Shown: in pieces, positions 8,099 through 14,252 of the stretch | Layout: each line of letters begins with the position of its first letter | How positions within the stretch are numbered: the first letter of the stretch is position 1 | DNA from: JADDRA01 sp035553895 | GTDB taxonomy: Bacteria > Actinomycetota > Acidimicrobiia > Acidimicrobiales > CADCSY01 | Direction of reading: 5' to 3' | Assembly (NCBI GenBank): GCA_035553895.1 | Contig: DATMJI010000020.1 | Span: forward strand, 1-14,768 | Length of the DNA stretch: 14,768 nt | The notes under the pieces: generated by a model | Seen by the model: the letters and a program-made list of their open reading frames with translations, nothing else | What the model was told of the DNA's origin: nothing | Database searches by the model: none | Program-made: the position numbers and the translations under genes

Positions 8099-8305
8099 AT
8101 GGCAACCCGAATCCAGTTCCTGGTCAGCTACCTCCAGTCCCGCTTCCACACCGACGAGAAGGGCGCCGCCCTGGTCGAGTACGCCCTGCTCGTGGCCCTC
8201 ATCGCCGTGGCCTCCCTGGTCATCCTCGAGTTGCTCGGTACCGGCATCTCCGACCTGTTCTCCAGCGTCAACGACAAGGTCAACAGCGCCGCCACCACGC
8301 CGTAG
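8099..8305 (+). CDS. flp: Flp/Fap-type major pilin, copy 1
   Basis: A 68-residue prepilin, the subunit polymerised by the Tad machine encoded upstream. ATG 8099 is chosen because AAGGAG at 8086-8091 lies seven bases upstream; a longer in-frame reading from 8045 would add an Arg/Pro-rich stretch overlapping the leader hairpin. The leader peptide (MATRIQFLVSYL through DEKG) ends at G22, followed by the class III signal AALVEYALLVALIAVAS. Cleavage after G22 would leave A23 as first mature residue and E27 as the conserved Glu+5, with Tyr+6, giving a 46-residue mature pilin. The hydrophobic helix runs about 29-46. It differs from copy 2 at residues 16 (Phe here, Leu there) and 62 (Asn here, Thr there). 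The prepilin peptidase that would process it is not in the window. Confidence 0.95.
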   Translation: MATRIQFLVSYLQSRFHTDEKGAALVEYALLVALIAVASLVILELLGTGISDLFSSVNDKVNSAATTP

Positions 8306-8325
8306 CCTCCGTCTCCGGTTCCATC

Positions 8326-8368
8326 CGCGACCAAGGCGGGCCCCTCGGGGCCCGCCTTGGTCGCGTTT
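8326..8368 (+). terminator. Rho-independent terminator after pilin copy 1
   Basis: A perfect 19-base-pair stem (arms 8326-8344 and 8347-8365, beginning CGCGACCAAGGC) with a two-base loop, followed by only TTT. It sits 20 bases after the pilin stop. The T-run is short, but the stem is very strong. Confidence 0.8.
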
Positions 8369-8433
8369 CCCGCTGGCGGCGCCGCCGGCCCCGGGGTCCG
8401 GCGAGCGCCTGTCACGTTGCCGGCCCCGGCTGC
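8369..8433. other. Spacer between the two pilin cassettes
   Basis: About 65 GC-rich bases after the first terminator and before the second palindrome. I see no gene, repeat or promoter element here, and nothing matching the sequence beyond the ends of the cassettes. Confidence 0.5.
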
Positions 8434-8439
8434 CACAAG

Positions 8440-8487
8440 GGGCCGTTCGGCCCATCCAGTGCCGCCCCCGGGGCTCCGATGTATGGG
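8440..8487 (+). promoter_or_regulatory. Candidate promoter of pilin copy 2 with DosR-like palindrome
   Basis: GGGCCGTTCGGCCC at 8440-8453 (centre 8446.5) and TATGGG at 8482-8487 within the conserved CCGATGTATGG. The centre-to-hexamer distance of 35.5 equals copy 1. Of the 28 bases between, about 13 differ from copy 1. Fixed spacing with diverged filler is the main evidence that both elements matter. Confidence 0.55.
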
Positions 8488-8498
8488 ACAACAACGCA

Positions 8499-8513
8499 GG
8501 CCCCGCCGGGGCC
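8499..8513 (+). other. Leader hairpin in the 5' UTR of pilin copy 2
   Basis: The same GGCCCCGCCGGGGCC hairpin as at 8061-8075, between the inferred start of transcription (about 8494) and the AAGGAG ribosome-binding site near 8525-8530. Confidence 0.55.
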
Positions 8514-8538
8514 GAGACCCCCACAAGGAGCCCTTCCC

Positions 8539-8745
8539 ATGGCAACCCGCATCCAGTTCCTGGTCAGCTACCTCCAGTCCCGCTTGCACACCGACGAGAA
8601 GGGCGCCGCCCTGGTCGAGTACGCCCTGCTCGTGGCCCTCATCGCCGTGGCCTCCCTGGTCATCCTCGAGCTGCTCGGTACCGGCATCTCCGACCTGTTC
8701 TCCAGCGTCAACGACAAGGTCACCAGCGCCGCCACCACGCCGTAG
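8539..8745 (+). CDS. flp: Flp/Fap-type major pilin, copy 2
   Basis: A 68-residue prepilin nearly identical to copy 1: Leu instead of Phe at residue 16 (leader peptide) and Thr instead of Asn at residue 62 (near the C-terminus). Only two synonymous changes accompany these. It has the same G22/A23 processing site, E27 at +5 and hydrophobic helix. The predicted mature forms of the two pilins therefore differ at a single residue. ATG 8539 follows an AAGGAG site at a normal distance. The gene has its own promoter-like region and terminator, so the two copies could be expressed independently. It is the last + strand gene before the convergent rpsA. Confidence 0.95.
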   Translation: MATRIQFLVSYLQSRLHTDEKGAALVEYALLVALIAVASLVILELLGTGISDLFSSVNDKVTSAATTP

Positions 8746-8765
8746 CCTCCGTCTCCGGTTCCATC

Positions 8766-8809
8766 CGCGACCAAGGCGGGCCCCTCGGGGCCCGCCTTGG
8801 TCGCGTTTT
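8766..8809 (+). terminator. Rho-independent terminator after pilin copy 2
   Basis: The same 19-base-pair stem as at 8326-8365 (arms 8766-8784 and 8787-8805), here followed by TTTT. It separates the pilin from the convergent rpsA gene, which ends at 8846. There is no T-run on the reverse-strand side, so it is unlikely to be an efficient terminator for rpsA. Confidence 0.82.
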
Positions 8810-8845
8810 CGGGTAAGCGGGCCGGACCGGTGCGGCGGTGCGGTC

Positions 8846-10363
8846 TCAGCCGGCGGCGGGGGGCTCCCCGCTGGCTTCCCCACCGGCCGCGGCCGGCGGG
8901 GTGGCCTGGTCGTCGCTCCCGCCGGGGCTGGGTTCGTCGTCGCTCCCGGCGGGGCTCGGTTCGTCGTCGCTCCCGGCGGGGCTGGGTTCGTCGCTCCCGG
9001 CAGGGCTGGGTTCGTCGTCGCTCCCGGCAGGGCTGGGCTCGCCCGTCCCCGGGGCGGTGGCGGCATCGCCGTACTCGGCGTAGTACTCGGCCCACGCCTG
9101 CTCGGCGTCGACGACGTCCGGCGCCCCCACGTAGTTGCCGGCCTCGTCGTAGGCGTGCTCACCGAAGTGCTGCTGGTACTCGGCGGCTACCACCCCGCCC
9201 TCGGCCGCCTGCTTGATGGACAGGCTGATGCGGCGGCGCTGGAGGTCGAGGTCGATGATCTTGACCCACAGCTCCTCGCCCGGGCTGACCACCTGCTCGG
9301 GCAGGTCGACGTGGGCCTCGCTCATTTCGGAGATGTGGACCAGGCCCTCGATCCCCTCGCCCACCTGGACGAAGGCACCGAAGGGCACCAGCTTGGTGAC
9401 CCGCCCGTAGACCAGCTCGCCCACCCGGTGGTTGGTGGCGAACTCCTGCCACGGGTCCTGCTGGGTGGCCTTGAGGGAGAGGCTGATGCGCTCCTTGGAC
9501 AGGTCGACATCGAGCACCTGGACCTCGATCTCGTCCCCGACGGCCACCACCGAGCCGGGGTGGTCGACGTGCTTCCACGACAGCTCGGACACATGGACCA
9601 GGCCGTCCATCCCCCCGAGGTCGACGAAGGCGCCGAAGTTGACCACCGACGAGACCGTGCCCTTGCGTACCTCCCCGGGCTTGAGGTTGGCGAGGAACTC
9701 CTCGCGCTGCTCCTTCTGGGTCTCCTCCAGCCATGCCCGCCGGGACAGCACCACGTTGTTGCGGTTGCGGTCGAGCTCGATGATCTTGGCCTCGATGGTC
9801 CGGCCGACGTAGGGCTGGAGATCGCGCACCCGGCGCAGCTCCACCAGGGAGGCGGGCAGGAATCCCCGCAGACCGATGTCGAGGATGAGGCCGCCCTTGA
9901 CCACTTCGATCACCGGGCCCCGGACCACGCCGTCGCGCTCCTTCTCCCGCTCGATCTCGCCCCACGCCCGCTCGTACTGGGCCCGCTTCTTGGACAGGAC
10001 CAGGCGACCTTCCTTGTCCTCCTTTTGGAGGACGAGGGCCTCGATGACCTCGCCCAGGGAGACGATCTCCGAGGGATCGACGTCGTTGCGGATGGAGAGC
10101 TCCCGGTTGGGGATGACGCCCTCGGACTTGAAGCCGATGTCGAGGAGGACCTCGTCCTGGTCGACCTTGACCACGGTCCCGGTGACGATGTCGCCGTCGT
10201 CGAAGGCCACGATGGTGCCGGCGATGGCGTCGTCGAAGGACAGGTCGCCCAGGTCGTCGGCCACCACCTGCCTGGGCACGTAGTCGCCAGCCGGGGTCGC
10301 CGGTTCGGGGGTCGCCGGTTCGGGGATGGCGGGTTGGGAAGTATCGCTGGTCTGTTCGGACAT
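8846..10363 (-). CDS. rpsA: 30S ribosomal protein S1 with long repetitive C-terminal tail
   Basis: A 505-residue protein that binds mRNA on the small ribosomal subunit. Start ATG at 10363 (MSEQTSDTSQPAIP); the same frame extends upstream to 10483, but that translation is Arg/Pro-rich and lacks S1 character. Four S1 domains are visible: about 57-127 (GDIVTGTVVKVDQDEVLLDI), 145-213, 230-300 (RKGTVSSVVNFGAFVDLGG) and 315-385 (VYGRVTKLVPFGAFVQVGE). Four is usual for Actinomycetota, against six in E. coli. The third and fourth domains carry the canonical FGAFV and VHISE/VHVSE motifs. From about residue 395 to the end the protein is acidic and low-complexity, with tandem EPSPAGS(D/DD) units. Upstream lies polA in the same orientation; a promoter candidate sits between them. 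Confidence 0.95.
   Translation of the reverse strand: MSEQTSDTSQPAIPEPATPEPATPAGDYVPRQVVADDLGDLSFDDAIAGTIVAFDDGDIVTGTVVKVDQDEVLLDIGFKSEGVIPNRELSIRNDVDPSEIVSLGEVIEALVLQKEDKEGRLVLSKKRAQYERAWGEIEREKERDGVVRGPVIEVVKGGLILDIGLRGFLPASLVELRRVRDLQPYVGRTIEAKIIELDRNRNNVVLSRRAWLEETQKEQREEFLANLKPGEVRKGTVSSVVNFGAFVDLGGMDGLVHVSELSWKHVDHPGSVVAVGDEIEVQVLDVDLSKERISLSLKATQQDPWQEFATNHRVGELVYGRVTKLVPFGAFVQVGEGIEGLVHISEMSEAHVDLPEQVVSPGEELWVKIIDLDLQRRRISLSIKQAAEGGVVAAEYQQHFGEHAYDEAGNYVGAPDVVDAEQAWAEYYAEYGDAATAPGTGEPSPAGSDDEPSPAGSDEPSPAGSDDEPSPAGSDDEPSPGGSDDQATPPAAAGGEASGEPPAAG
8909..9040 (-). repeat. 132-bp in-frame tandem repeat in the rpsA tail
   Basis: Five tandem units encode EPSPAGSDD, with unit 2 lacking one Asp and unit 5 having Gly for Ala. 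Lengths are 27, 24, 27, 27 and 27 bases, so the reading frame is kept. The DNA units are nearly identical, which suggests recent expansion by slippage or unequal exchange. Confidence 0.9.
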
Positions 10364-10481
10364 GGTGGTCGAGGCCTTCTGGACGGTGGATGGAATGGGA
10401 CGTGACGCCCGAGCCGGGGTCCGGCCGGGGTGGGTGGCGAGGCCGGTCCCGAGCTGGGGGGGCAGACGTCGCAGCCTTCCC

Positions 10482-10487
10482 ATCCTA
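10482..10487 (-). promoter_or_regulatory. Candidate -10 element of the rpsA promoter
   Basis: On the reverse strand this reads TAGGAT, matching the actinobacterial TAnnnT -10 pattern. A weak GTCGGT lies 17 bases further upstream, with no good -35. It falls just past the polA stop (10524) and would give an rpsA leader of roughly 110 bases. No terminator is visible after polA, so readthrough into rpsA is also possible. Confidence 0.4.
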
Positions 10488-10523
10488 CCAAAGGGGACGG
10501 AGGGACCGACCTGCCGCCTCCCG

Positions 10524-13223
10524 TCAGCCCTTGGCTGCCGCCCAACTGGGACCGAAGGCCAGGTTCACCTCGAGGGGTACGGAGAGCTCGCACGCCCCGG
10601 CCATGGTGGCGACCACCAGCTCGGACATCGCCACCCGCTCCTCGGGGGGGACCTCGAGGATGACCTCGTCGTGGACCTGGAGGACGAGGCGGCTCCGGTG
10701 GCCCCCGGCCTCGATGCGGCCGTCGAGGGCCACCAGGGCGACCTTGAAGATGTCGGCGGCCAGGCCCTGGATGCCGGCGTTCATGGCCTGGCGCTCCCCG
10801 GCCTGGCGGATGCGCGGATTGGGCGAGGACAGCTCGGGGATCGGGCGGCGGCGGCCCATGAGGGTCTCGGTGTAGCCCCGCTGGCGAGCTTCGGCCACGG
10901 TGGCCTCCATGTAGGCCCGCACGTTGGGGAAGGCATCGAAGTAGGCGTCGAGGATCTGCTGGGCCTCCGTGACCGGGATGGCCAGGCGCTGGGCCAGCCC
11001 GAAGGATTCCATGCCGTAGGCCAGCCCGTAGGAGACCATCTTGGCCTTGGCCCGCTGGGCCGGGGTGACCTCCTGGTCGCCGACGCCGAAGACCCGGGCG
11101 GCGGTGGTGGTGTGGATGTCGCGGCCCGAGGCGAAGGCCTCGATCAGCCCGGGGTCCGACGCCAGGTGGGCGATCACCCGCAGCTCGATCTGGTTGTAGT
11201 CGGCCACCAGCAGCTGGAAACCCTCGGCGGGGACGAACGCCTGGCGGAAGCGGCGGCCCTCGTCGGTGCGCACGGGGATGTTGTGGAGGTTGGGACGATC
11301 CGAGCTGAGCCGCCCGGTCCGGGCCACCGTCTGGTGGAAGGTGGCATGGATCCGGCCGTCGTCCGCCACTTCGGCCACCAACCCGTCCCCGTAGGTCGAA
11401 CGCAGCTTCTCCACCTCCCGGTAGCGCAGGAGCAGCTCGATGATGGGATGCTGGCCCCGGAGCTTCTCCAGCGAGGAGGCATCGGTGGAGTACCCGGTCT
11501 TGGTTCGCTTGCCCGGGGTGAGGCCGAGCTCGTCGAAGAGCACGGCTCGCAGCTGGGGCGTGGAGTTGACCAGGAAGGTCCTGCCGGCGGCGGTGTGGAT
11601 CTCGGCCTCCAGCCGGCTGGCCTCGGCTGCCAGCTCCCGGTTGAGGCGGAGCAGCTCCTCCCTGTCGACGCCGACGCCGGCACCCTCCATGCGGGCCAGG
11701 ACCCGCACCAGCGGGCGCTCCACGCCGTCGTAGAGGGCGCTCAGCCCCTGGTCGGCCAGGGCCTTGCTGACCGGCCCGGCCAGGCGGGCGACGGCGACCG
11801 CCGAGCGGGCCGTCTCGACGGGCACGGACGCGCCGGCACCGTCGAGGTCGAGGCGCCCGGCGACCGCCGGCGACGCCGGGTCCTCCAGGCGCAGCCCGAC
11901 GTAGCGGGACAGCAGATCGGCCAGGACGTAGGACGCACCCGCCGGGTCGAGCAGGTAGCCGGCCACTTCGGTGTCGAGCTCGAGGTTGGCCACGTCCACC
12001 CCCACCGGCGCCAGGGCCCGCATCACGGCCTTGGCGCCGTGGGTCACCAGCGGGGGTCCACCGGGCCCCAGCATCCGGGCCAGCGCCGAGCGGGTGGGCC
12101 CGTCCTCCAGGAGGGCGGCGTCGACCCAGGCCGCCTCGCCGGGGTCGACCTGGGTGACCACGGCGATGCCGGCCAGGGGGGAGCGTCCGGGATCGCCGTG
12201 GAAACGGGCCAGGAGGGTCAGTGCTTCCCCCCGGCCGGCAGCCCAGCGATCGAAGAGGGCGATCGCCTCCGCGGTGCTGCCTACCAGCTGCACCCCGCAC
12301 TCCAGGGTGGCGAGCTCTCCGGCGGCAGCGGGGCCGGCCTCGCGTCCCGTCTCGGATCCCGCTTCGGCCAGGCGCTGGTGCAGGGTGCGGAACTCGAGGA
12401 AGTTGAACAGGTCCCGTACGCCCTCGGGGTCGTACGGGGCCCGGGCCAGATCGCTCGGCCCGAGCTCGAGCGGGACGTCACGGAGAAGGACCATGACCTC
12501 GGCGTTGCGCCGCACCGTGGCTTCATGTTCGCTCAGGTTCTGGCGCAGCTTGGGCGTGAGCTCGTCGAGGTGGGCGAAGATGCCGTCGAGGGTGCCGTAG
12601 TCGGCGATCAGGCGGGCGGCGGTCTTCTCCCCTACTCCGGGGACGCCCGGCAGGTTATCCGAAGGATCACCCCGCAGCGCGGCATAGGCGGGATAGTCGG
12701 CCGGGGTGACGCCCGTGCGCTCCCGGATCCCTGCCTCGTCGTAGAGGACGTAGTCGGACACCCCCCGGCGGTTGTAGAGGACCTTGACCAGTGGGTCCTC
12801 GACCAGCTGGTAGGTGTCGCGGTCCCCGGTGACCACGATCACCTCCTCGCCCCGGTCCCGGGCCCCGGTGGCCAGGGTGGCGATGATGTCGTCGGCCTCG
12901 AAGCCCGGGCGCTCGACCATGGGGATGCCGAGGGACTCGAGTACCCGGCGCACCAGCCCCAGCTGCTGGCGCAGGATGTCCGGCGCCTCCTCCCGCTGGG
13001 CCTTGTACGTGGGCACCAGCTGGTGGCGGAAGGTGGGCTCGGGCCGGTCGAAGGCCACCACCACCGACTCCGGGCCATGGTCGCGCAACAGGTTGATGAG
13101 CATCGAGGTGAACCCGAAGACGGCGTTGGTCACCTGGCCCGACGCCGTGGCCATGTCGGTCGGCAGGGCGAAGAACGCCCGGTAGGTCAAGGAGTTGCCG
13201 TCGAGCAGGAGCAGCGTGGCCAC
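10524..13223 (-). CDS. polA: DNA polymerase I (5' nuclease + polymerase; proofreading domain degenerate)
   Basis: An 899-residue polymerase for Okazaki-fragment maturation and repair gap filling. Start GTG 13223 gives VATLLLLDGNSLTYRAF, the usual N-terminus. The 5' nuclease domain (1 to ~270) has DGNS, FEADDIIATLA, VVTGDRDTYQLV and the helix-hairpin-helix DNLPGVPGVGEKTA. The middle domain (~300-490) has the fold region but no DxE motif where E. coli has D355/E357 (the sequence there is LLARFHGDPGRS), so proofreading should be absent. Polymerase motifs are complete: A, LLVADYNQIELR (D675); B, RAKAKMVSYGLAYGM (Y732); C, LVLQVHDEVIL (D852). These positions run exactly 30 behind E. coli D705, F762 and D882, so Tyr occupies the dideoxy-discrimination site. 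A GGAG lies almost against the GTG, so the ribosome-binding site is weak. Confidence 0.97.
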   Translation of the reverse strand: MATLLLLDGNSLTYRAFFALPTDMATASGQVTNAVFGFTSMLINLLRDHGPESVVVAFDRPEPTFRHQLVPTYKAQREEAPDILRQQLGLVRRVLESLGIPMVERPGFEADDIIATLATGARDRGEEVIVVTGDRDTYQLVEDPLVKVLYNRRGVSDYVLYDEAGIRERTGVTPADYPAYAALRGDPSDNLPGVPGVGEKTAARLIADYGTLDGIFAHLDELTPKLRQNLSEHEATVRRNAEVMVLLRDVPLELGPSDLARAPYDPEGVRDLFNFLEFRTLHQRLAEAGSETGREAGPAAAGELATLECGVQLVGSTAEAIALFDRWAAGRGEALTLLARFHGDPGRSPLAGIAVVTQVDPGEAAWVDAALLEDGPTRSALARMLGPGGPPLVTHGAKAVMRALAPVGVDVANLELDTEVAGYLLDPAGASYVLADLLSRYVGLRLEDPASPAVAGRLDLDGAGASVPVETARSAVAVARLAGPVSKALADQGLSALYDGVERPLVRVLARMEGAGVGVDREELLRLNRELAAEASRLEAEIHTAAGRTFLVNSTPQLRAVLFDELGLTPGKRTKTGYSTDASSLEKLRGQHPIIELLLRYREVEKLRSTYGDGLVAEVADDGRIHATFHQTVARTGRLSSDRPNLHNIPVRTDEGRRFRQAFVPAEGFQLLVADYNQIELRVIAHLASDPGLIEAFASGRDIHTTTAARVFGVGDQEVTPAQRAKAKMVSYGLAYGMESFGLAQRLAIPVTEAQQILDAYFDAFPNVRAYMEATVAEARQRGYTETLMGRRRPIPELSSPNPRIRQAGERQAMNAGIQGLAADIFKVALVALDGRIEAGGHRSRLVLQVHDEVILEVPPEERVAMSELVVATMAGACELSVPLEVNLAFGPSWAAAKG

Positions 13224-13230
13224 TCCGGCG

Positions 13231-13236
13231 ATGGTA
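13231..13236 (-). promoter_or_regulatory. Possible -10 element for polA in the pdtaR-polA gap
   Basis: The reverse strand reads TACCAT, a TAnnnT match, nine bases before the GTG start of polA. If used, the mRNA would be leaderless or nearly so, which would explain the poorly placed ribosome-binding site. No -35 is evident and such hexamers are common by chance. Confidence 0.25.
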
Positions 13237-13262
13237 CGACCCCGGGCGCCCCCGGTTCGCCC

Positions 13263-13841
13263 TCAGGGAGCGAGGTGGCCGTCGATCACCCGCTGGGCGG
13301 TGGCCTTCATGGTGGCGCGCTCGGCCATGGCGTGGCGCTGGACGAAGGCGAAGGCGTCGGCCTCGGACAGGCCGTGGCGGTCGGTGAGGATGCCCTTGGC
13401 CTGGTCGACCACCCGGCGGATCTCCAGCTCGTCCTCCAGGCCGCGGACCTCGGCCTCCAGGGCCCGCATCTCGCGGAAGCGGCCGATGGCCACCTCGACC
13501 GCCGGGACCAGCTCCGAACGCTGGAAGGGCTTGACCAGGTAGGCCAGGGCCCCGGCGTCGCGGGCCCGCTCGACCAGGTCGCGCTGGGAGAAGGCGGTGA
13601 GGATGAGCACCGCCGCCCGCCGCTCGCCGGTGATCTCACGGGCGGCCGAGAGGCCGTCGAGTCCCGGCATCTTGATGTCGAGGATGGCGAGGTCGGGTTC
13701 GTGCTCTTTGACCAGGGCGACGGCCTCGTCCCCCCGGCCCGTCTCCCCGACCACGTCGTAGCCCTCCTCTTCGAGGGTCTCCCGCAGGTCGAGGCGGATG
13801 ATGGCCTCGTCTTCGGCGATGACCACCCGCAGCGGGGCCAC
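13263..13841 (-). CDS. pdtaR: ANTAR-domain response regulator, PdtaR-like
   Basis: A 192-residue regulator with a receiver domain (about 4-120) and a C-terminal RNA-binding ANTAR domain (about 128-188). The receiver has E10/D11, phosphoacceptor D55 in LAILDIKMPGLDG, T82 and K104 in YLVKPF, all intact. A short coiled-coil linker (FREMRALEAEVRGLEDELEI) leads to ANTAR residues VVDQAKGILTDRHGLSEADA and the AMAERATMKATAQRVI helix. Family knowledge: ANTAR regulators such as mycobacterial PdtaR (Rv1626) are phosphorylated by a HisKA_2-type kinase encoded elsewhere and act by antitermination on paired-hexaloop RNAs. The GTG start lies one base after the stop of the preceding coiled-coil gene (TGA-G-GTG), so translation is probably coupled. 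polA begins 39 bases downstream on the same strand. Confidence 0.92.
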   Translation of the reverse strand: MAPLRVVIAEDEAIIRLDLRETLEEEGYDVVGETGRGDEAVALVKEHEPDLAILDIKMPGLDGLSAAREITGERRAAVLILTAFSQRDLVERARDAGALAYLVKPFQRSELVPAVEVAIGRFREMRALEAEVRGLEDELEIRRVVDQAKGILTDRHGLSEADAFAFVQRHAMAERATMKATAQRVIDGHLAP

Positions 13842-13842
13842 C

Positions 13843-14136
13843 TCAGCCGGCCCGGGCCGAGAGACGATCGAGGAGTTCGTCCTGCGCTCGTTCCAGCCCG
13901 GCCAGGCGGGCCAGGACTCCGGCCCGGTGGCGAGCCATGGCGTCGGCGTGACGCTGCGCCTCCTCGTGCTCCCGGCTGGCCATCGGGGTCTCCGACACCA
14001 GGGCCCGCAGGCGGGTGTCGTCGGCCATCTCCACCAGGCAGGCCAGCTGCTCGTCCACCAGTGCCAGCTCCTCGCGCAGCCGGCGCAGCCGGGTGGTGGT
14101 GGCGGCGAGCCGCCGCTCGAGCAGGGACAGGGGCAC
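13843..14136 (-). CDS. Small conserved-looking coiled-coil protein upstream of pdtaR
   Basis: I place the start at GTG 14136 (MPLSLLERRLAATT), giving 97 residues; the frame is open to an ATG at 14220, but the added residues are Gly/Arg/Pro-rich and cross the divergent promoter region. The protein is almost wholly helical and charged, with heptad-like Leu/Arg/Glu patterns: RLRRLREELALVDEQLACLV, then DDTRLRALVSETPMASREHE, then a second helix pair to the C-terminus. No signal peptide or membrane segment is seen. I do not know a function. From memory, similar short proteins stand next to ANTAR regulators and polA in other Actinomycetota, which I could not check. The TGA stop is one base from the pdtaR start, so the two products are probably made together and may interact. 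Confidence 0.72.
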   Translation of the reverse strand: MPLSLLERRLAATTTRLRRLREELALVDEQLACLVEMADDTRLRALVSETPMASREHEEAQRHADAMARHRAGVLARLAGLERAQDELLDRLSARAG

Positions 14137-14252
14137 GGCTGGTGAGTGTATGCGGCGTAGTTCACCGGCCCGGCATCCTGGACGCCGGGCGCCAGCCGGA
14201 GATCGGGCCCCGATGCCCACCGGGCCGGCTCCGCCGTCGCTAGCGTGTCCCG
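14137..14252. promoter_or_regulatory. Divergent promoter region between the coiled-coil gene and malQ
   Basis: This 116-base gap separates two genes read away from each other, so it must serve both directions unless the coiled-coil gene starts farther upstream. On the reverse strand TACACT (14145-14150) lies eight bases before GTG 14136. On the forward strand TAGCGT (14241-14246) lies six bases before GTG 14253. Neither start has a good Shine-Dalgarno site, so both genes may be transcribed as leaderless mRNAs. No -35 elements or operator palindromes are evident. Confidence 0.35.

Larger units (their letters stand above)
7996..8368 (+). repeat. Flp pilin cassette, copy 1 of a tandem duplication
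   Basis: This segment aligns with 8434-8809 from the palindrome (CACAA then GGGCCGTTCGGCCC) through the terminator, with a net length difference of three bases. The coding part differs at only four positions in 207. The 28 bases between palindrome and -10 match at only about 15 positions. The cassette is a complete transcription unit: operator-like site, promoter, leader hairpin, pilin gene, terminator. Confidence 0.9.
8434..8809 (+). repeat. Flp pilin cassette, copy 2 of a tandem duplication
   Basis: Second copy of the unit at 7996-8368, with the same order of palindrome, -10, leader hairpin, ribosome-binding site, pilin and terminator. The pilin and terminator parts are almost identical between copies, while the stretch between palindrome and -10 has diverged. 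This suggests either recent duplication with selection on particular elements, or gene conversion covering the transcribed part. Confidence 0.9.

Noticed and set aside
7996..8809. Pilin cassette duplication as a mobile element or attachment site
   Set aside because: No transposase, terminal inverted repeats or target-site duplication is visible; the units are ordinary transcription units in tandem.
8909..9040. The rpsA tail repeat as a CRISPR-like array
   Set aside because: Units are directly adjacent without spacers and encode an in-frame peptide repeat.
8357..10405. A 682-codon + strand frame running antisense through rpsA
   Set aside because: Its middle consists of complements of S1 codons (Asp/Leu/Val/His-rich) and its start overlaps the pilin 2 cassette in another frame; RpsA on the other strand explains the region.
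9910..12300. A 796-codon - strand frame overlapping polA and the start of rpsA
   Set aside because: It is a shifted reading of polA; the translation is Gly/Arg/Pro-rich while the polA frame holds every motif.
10326..14243. A 1305-codon open frame on the + strand opposite polA and pdtaR
   Set aside because: The translation is Gly/His/Gln/Val-rich with no domain-like segments, while the opposite strand encodes complete PolA and ANTAR proteins. In GC-rich coding DNA an antisense frame often lacks stops.
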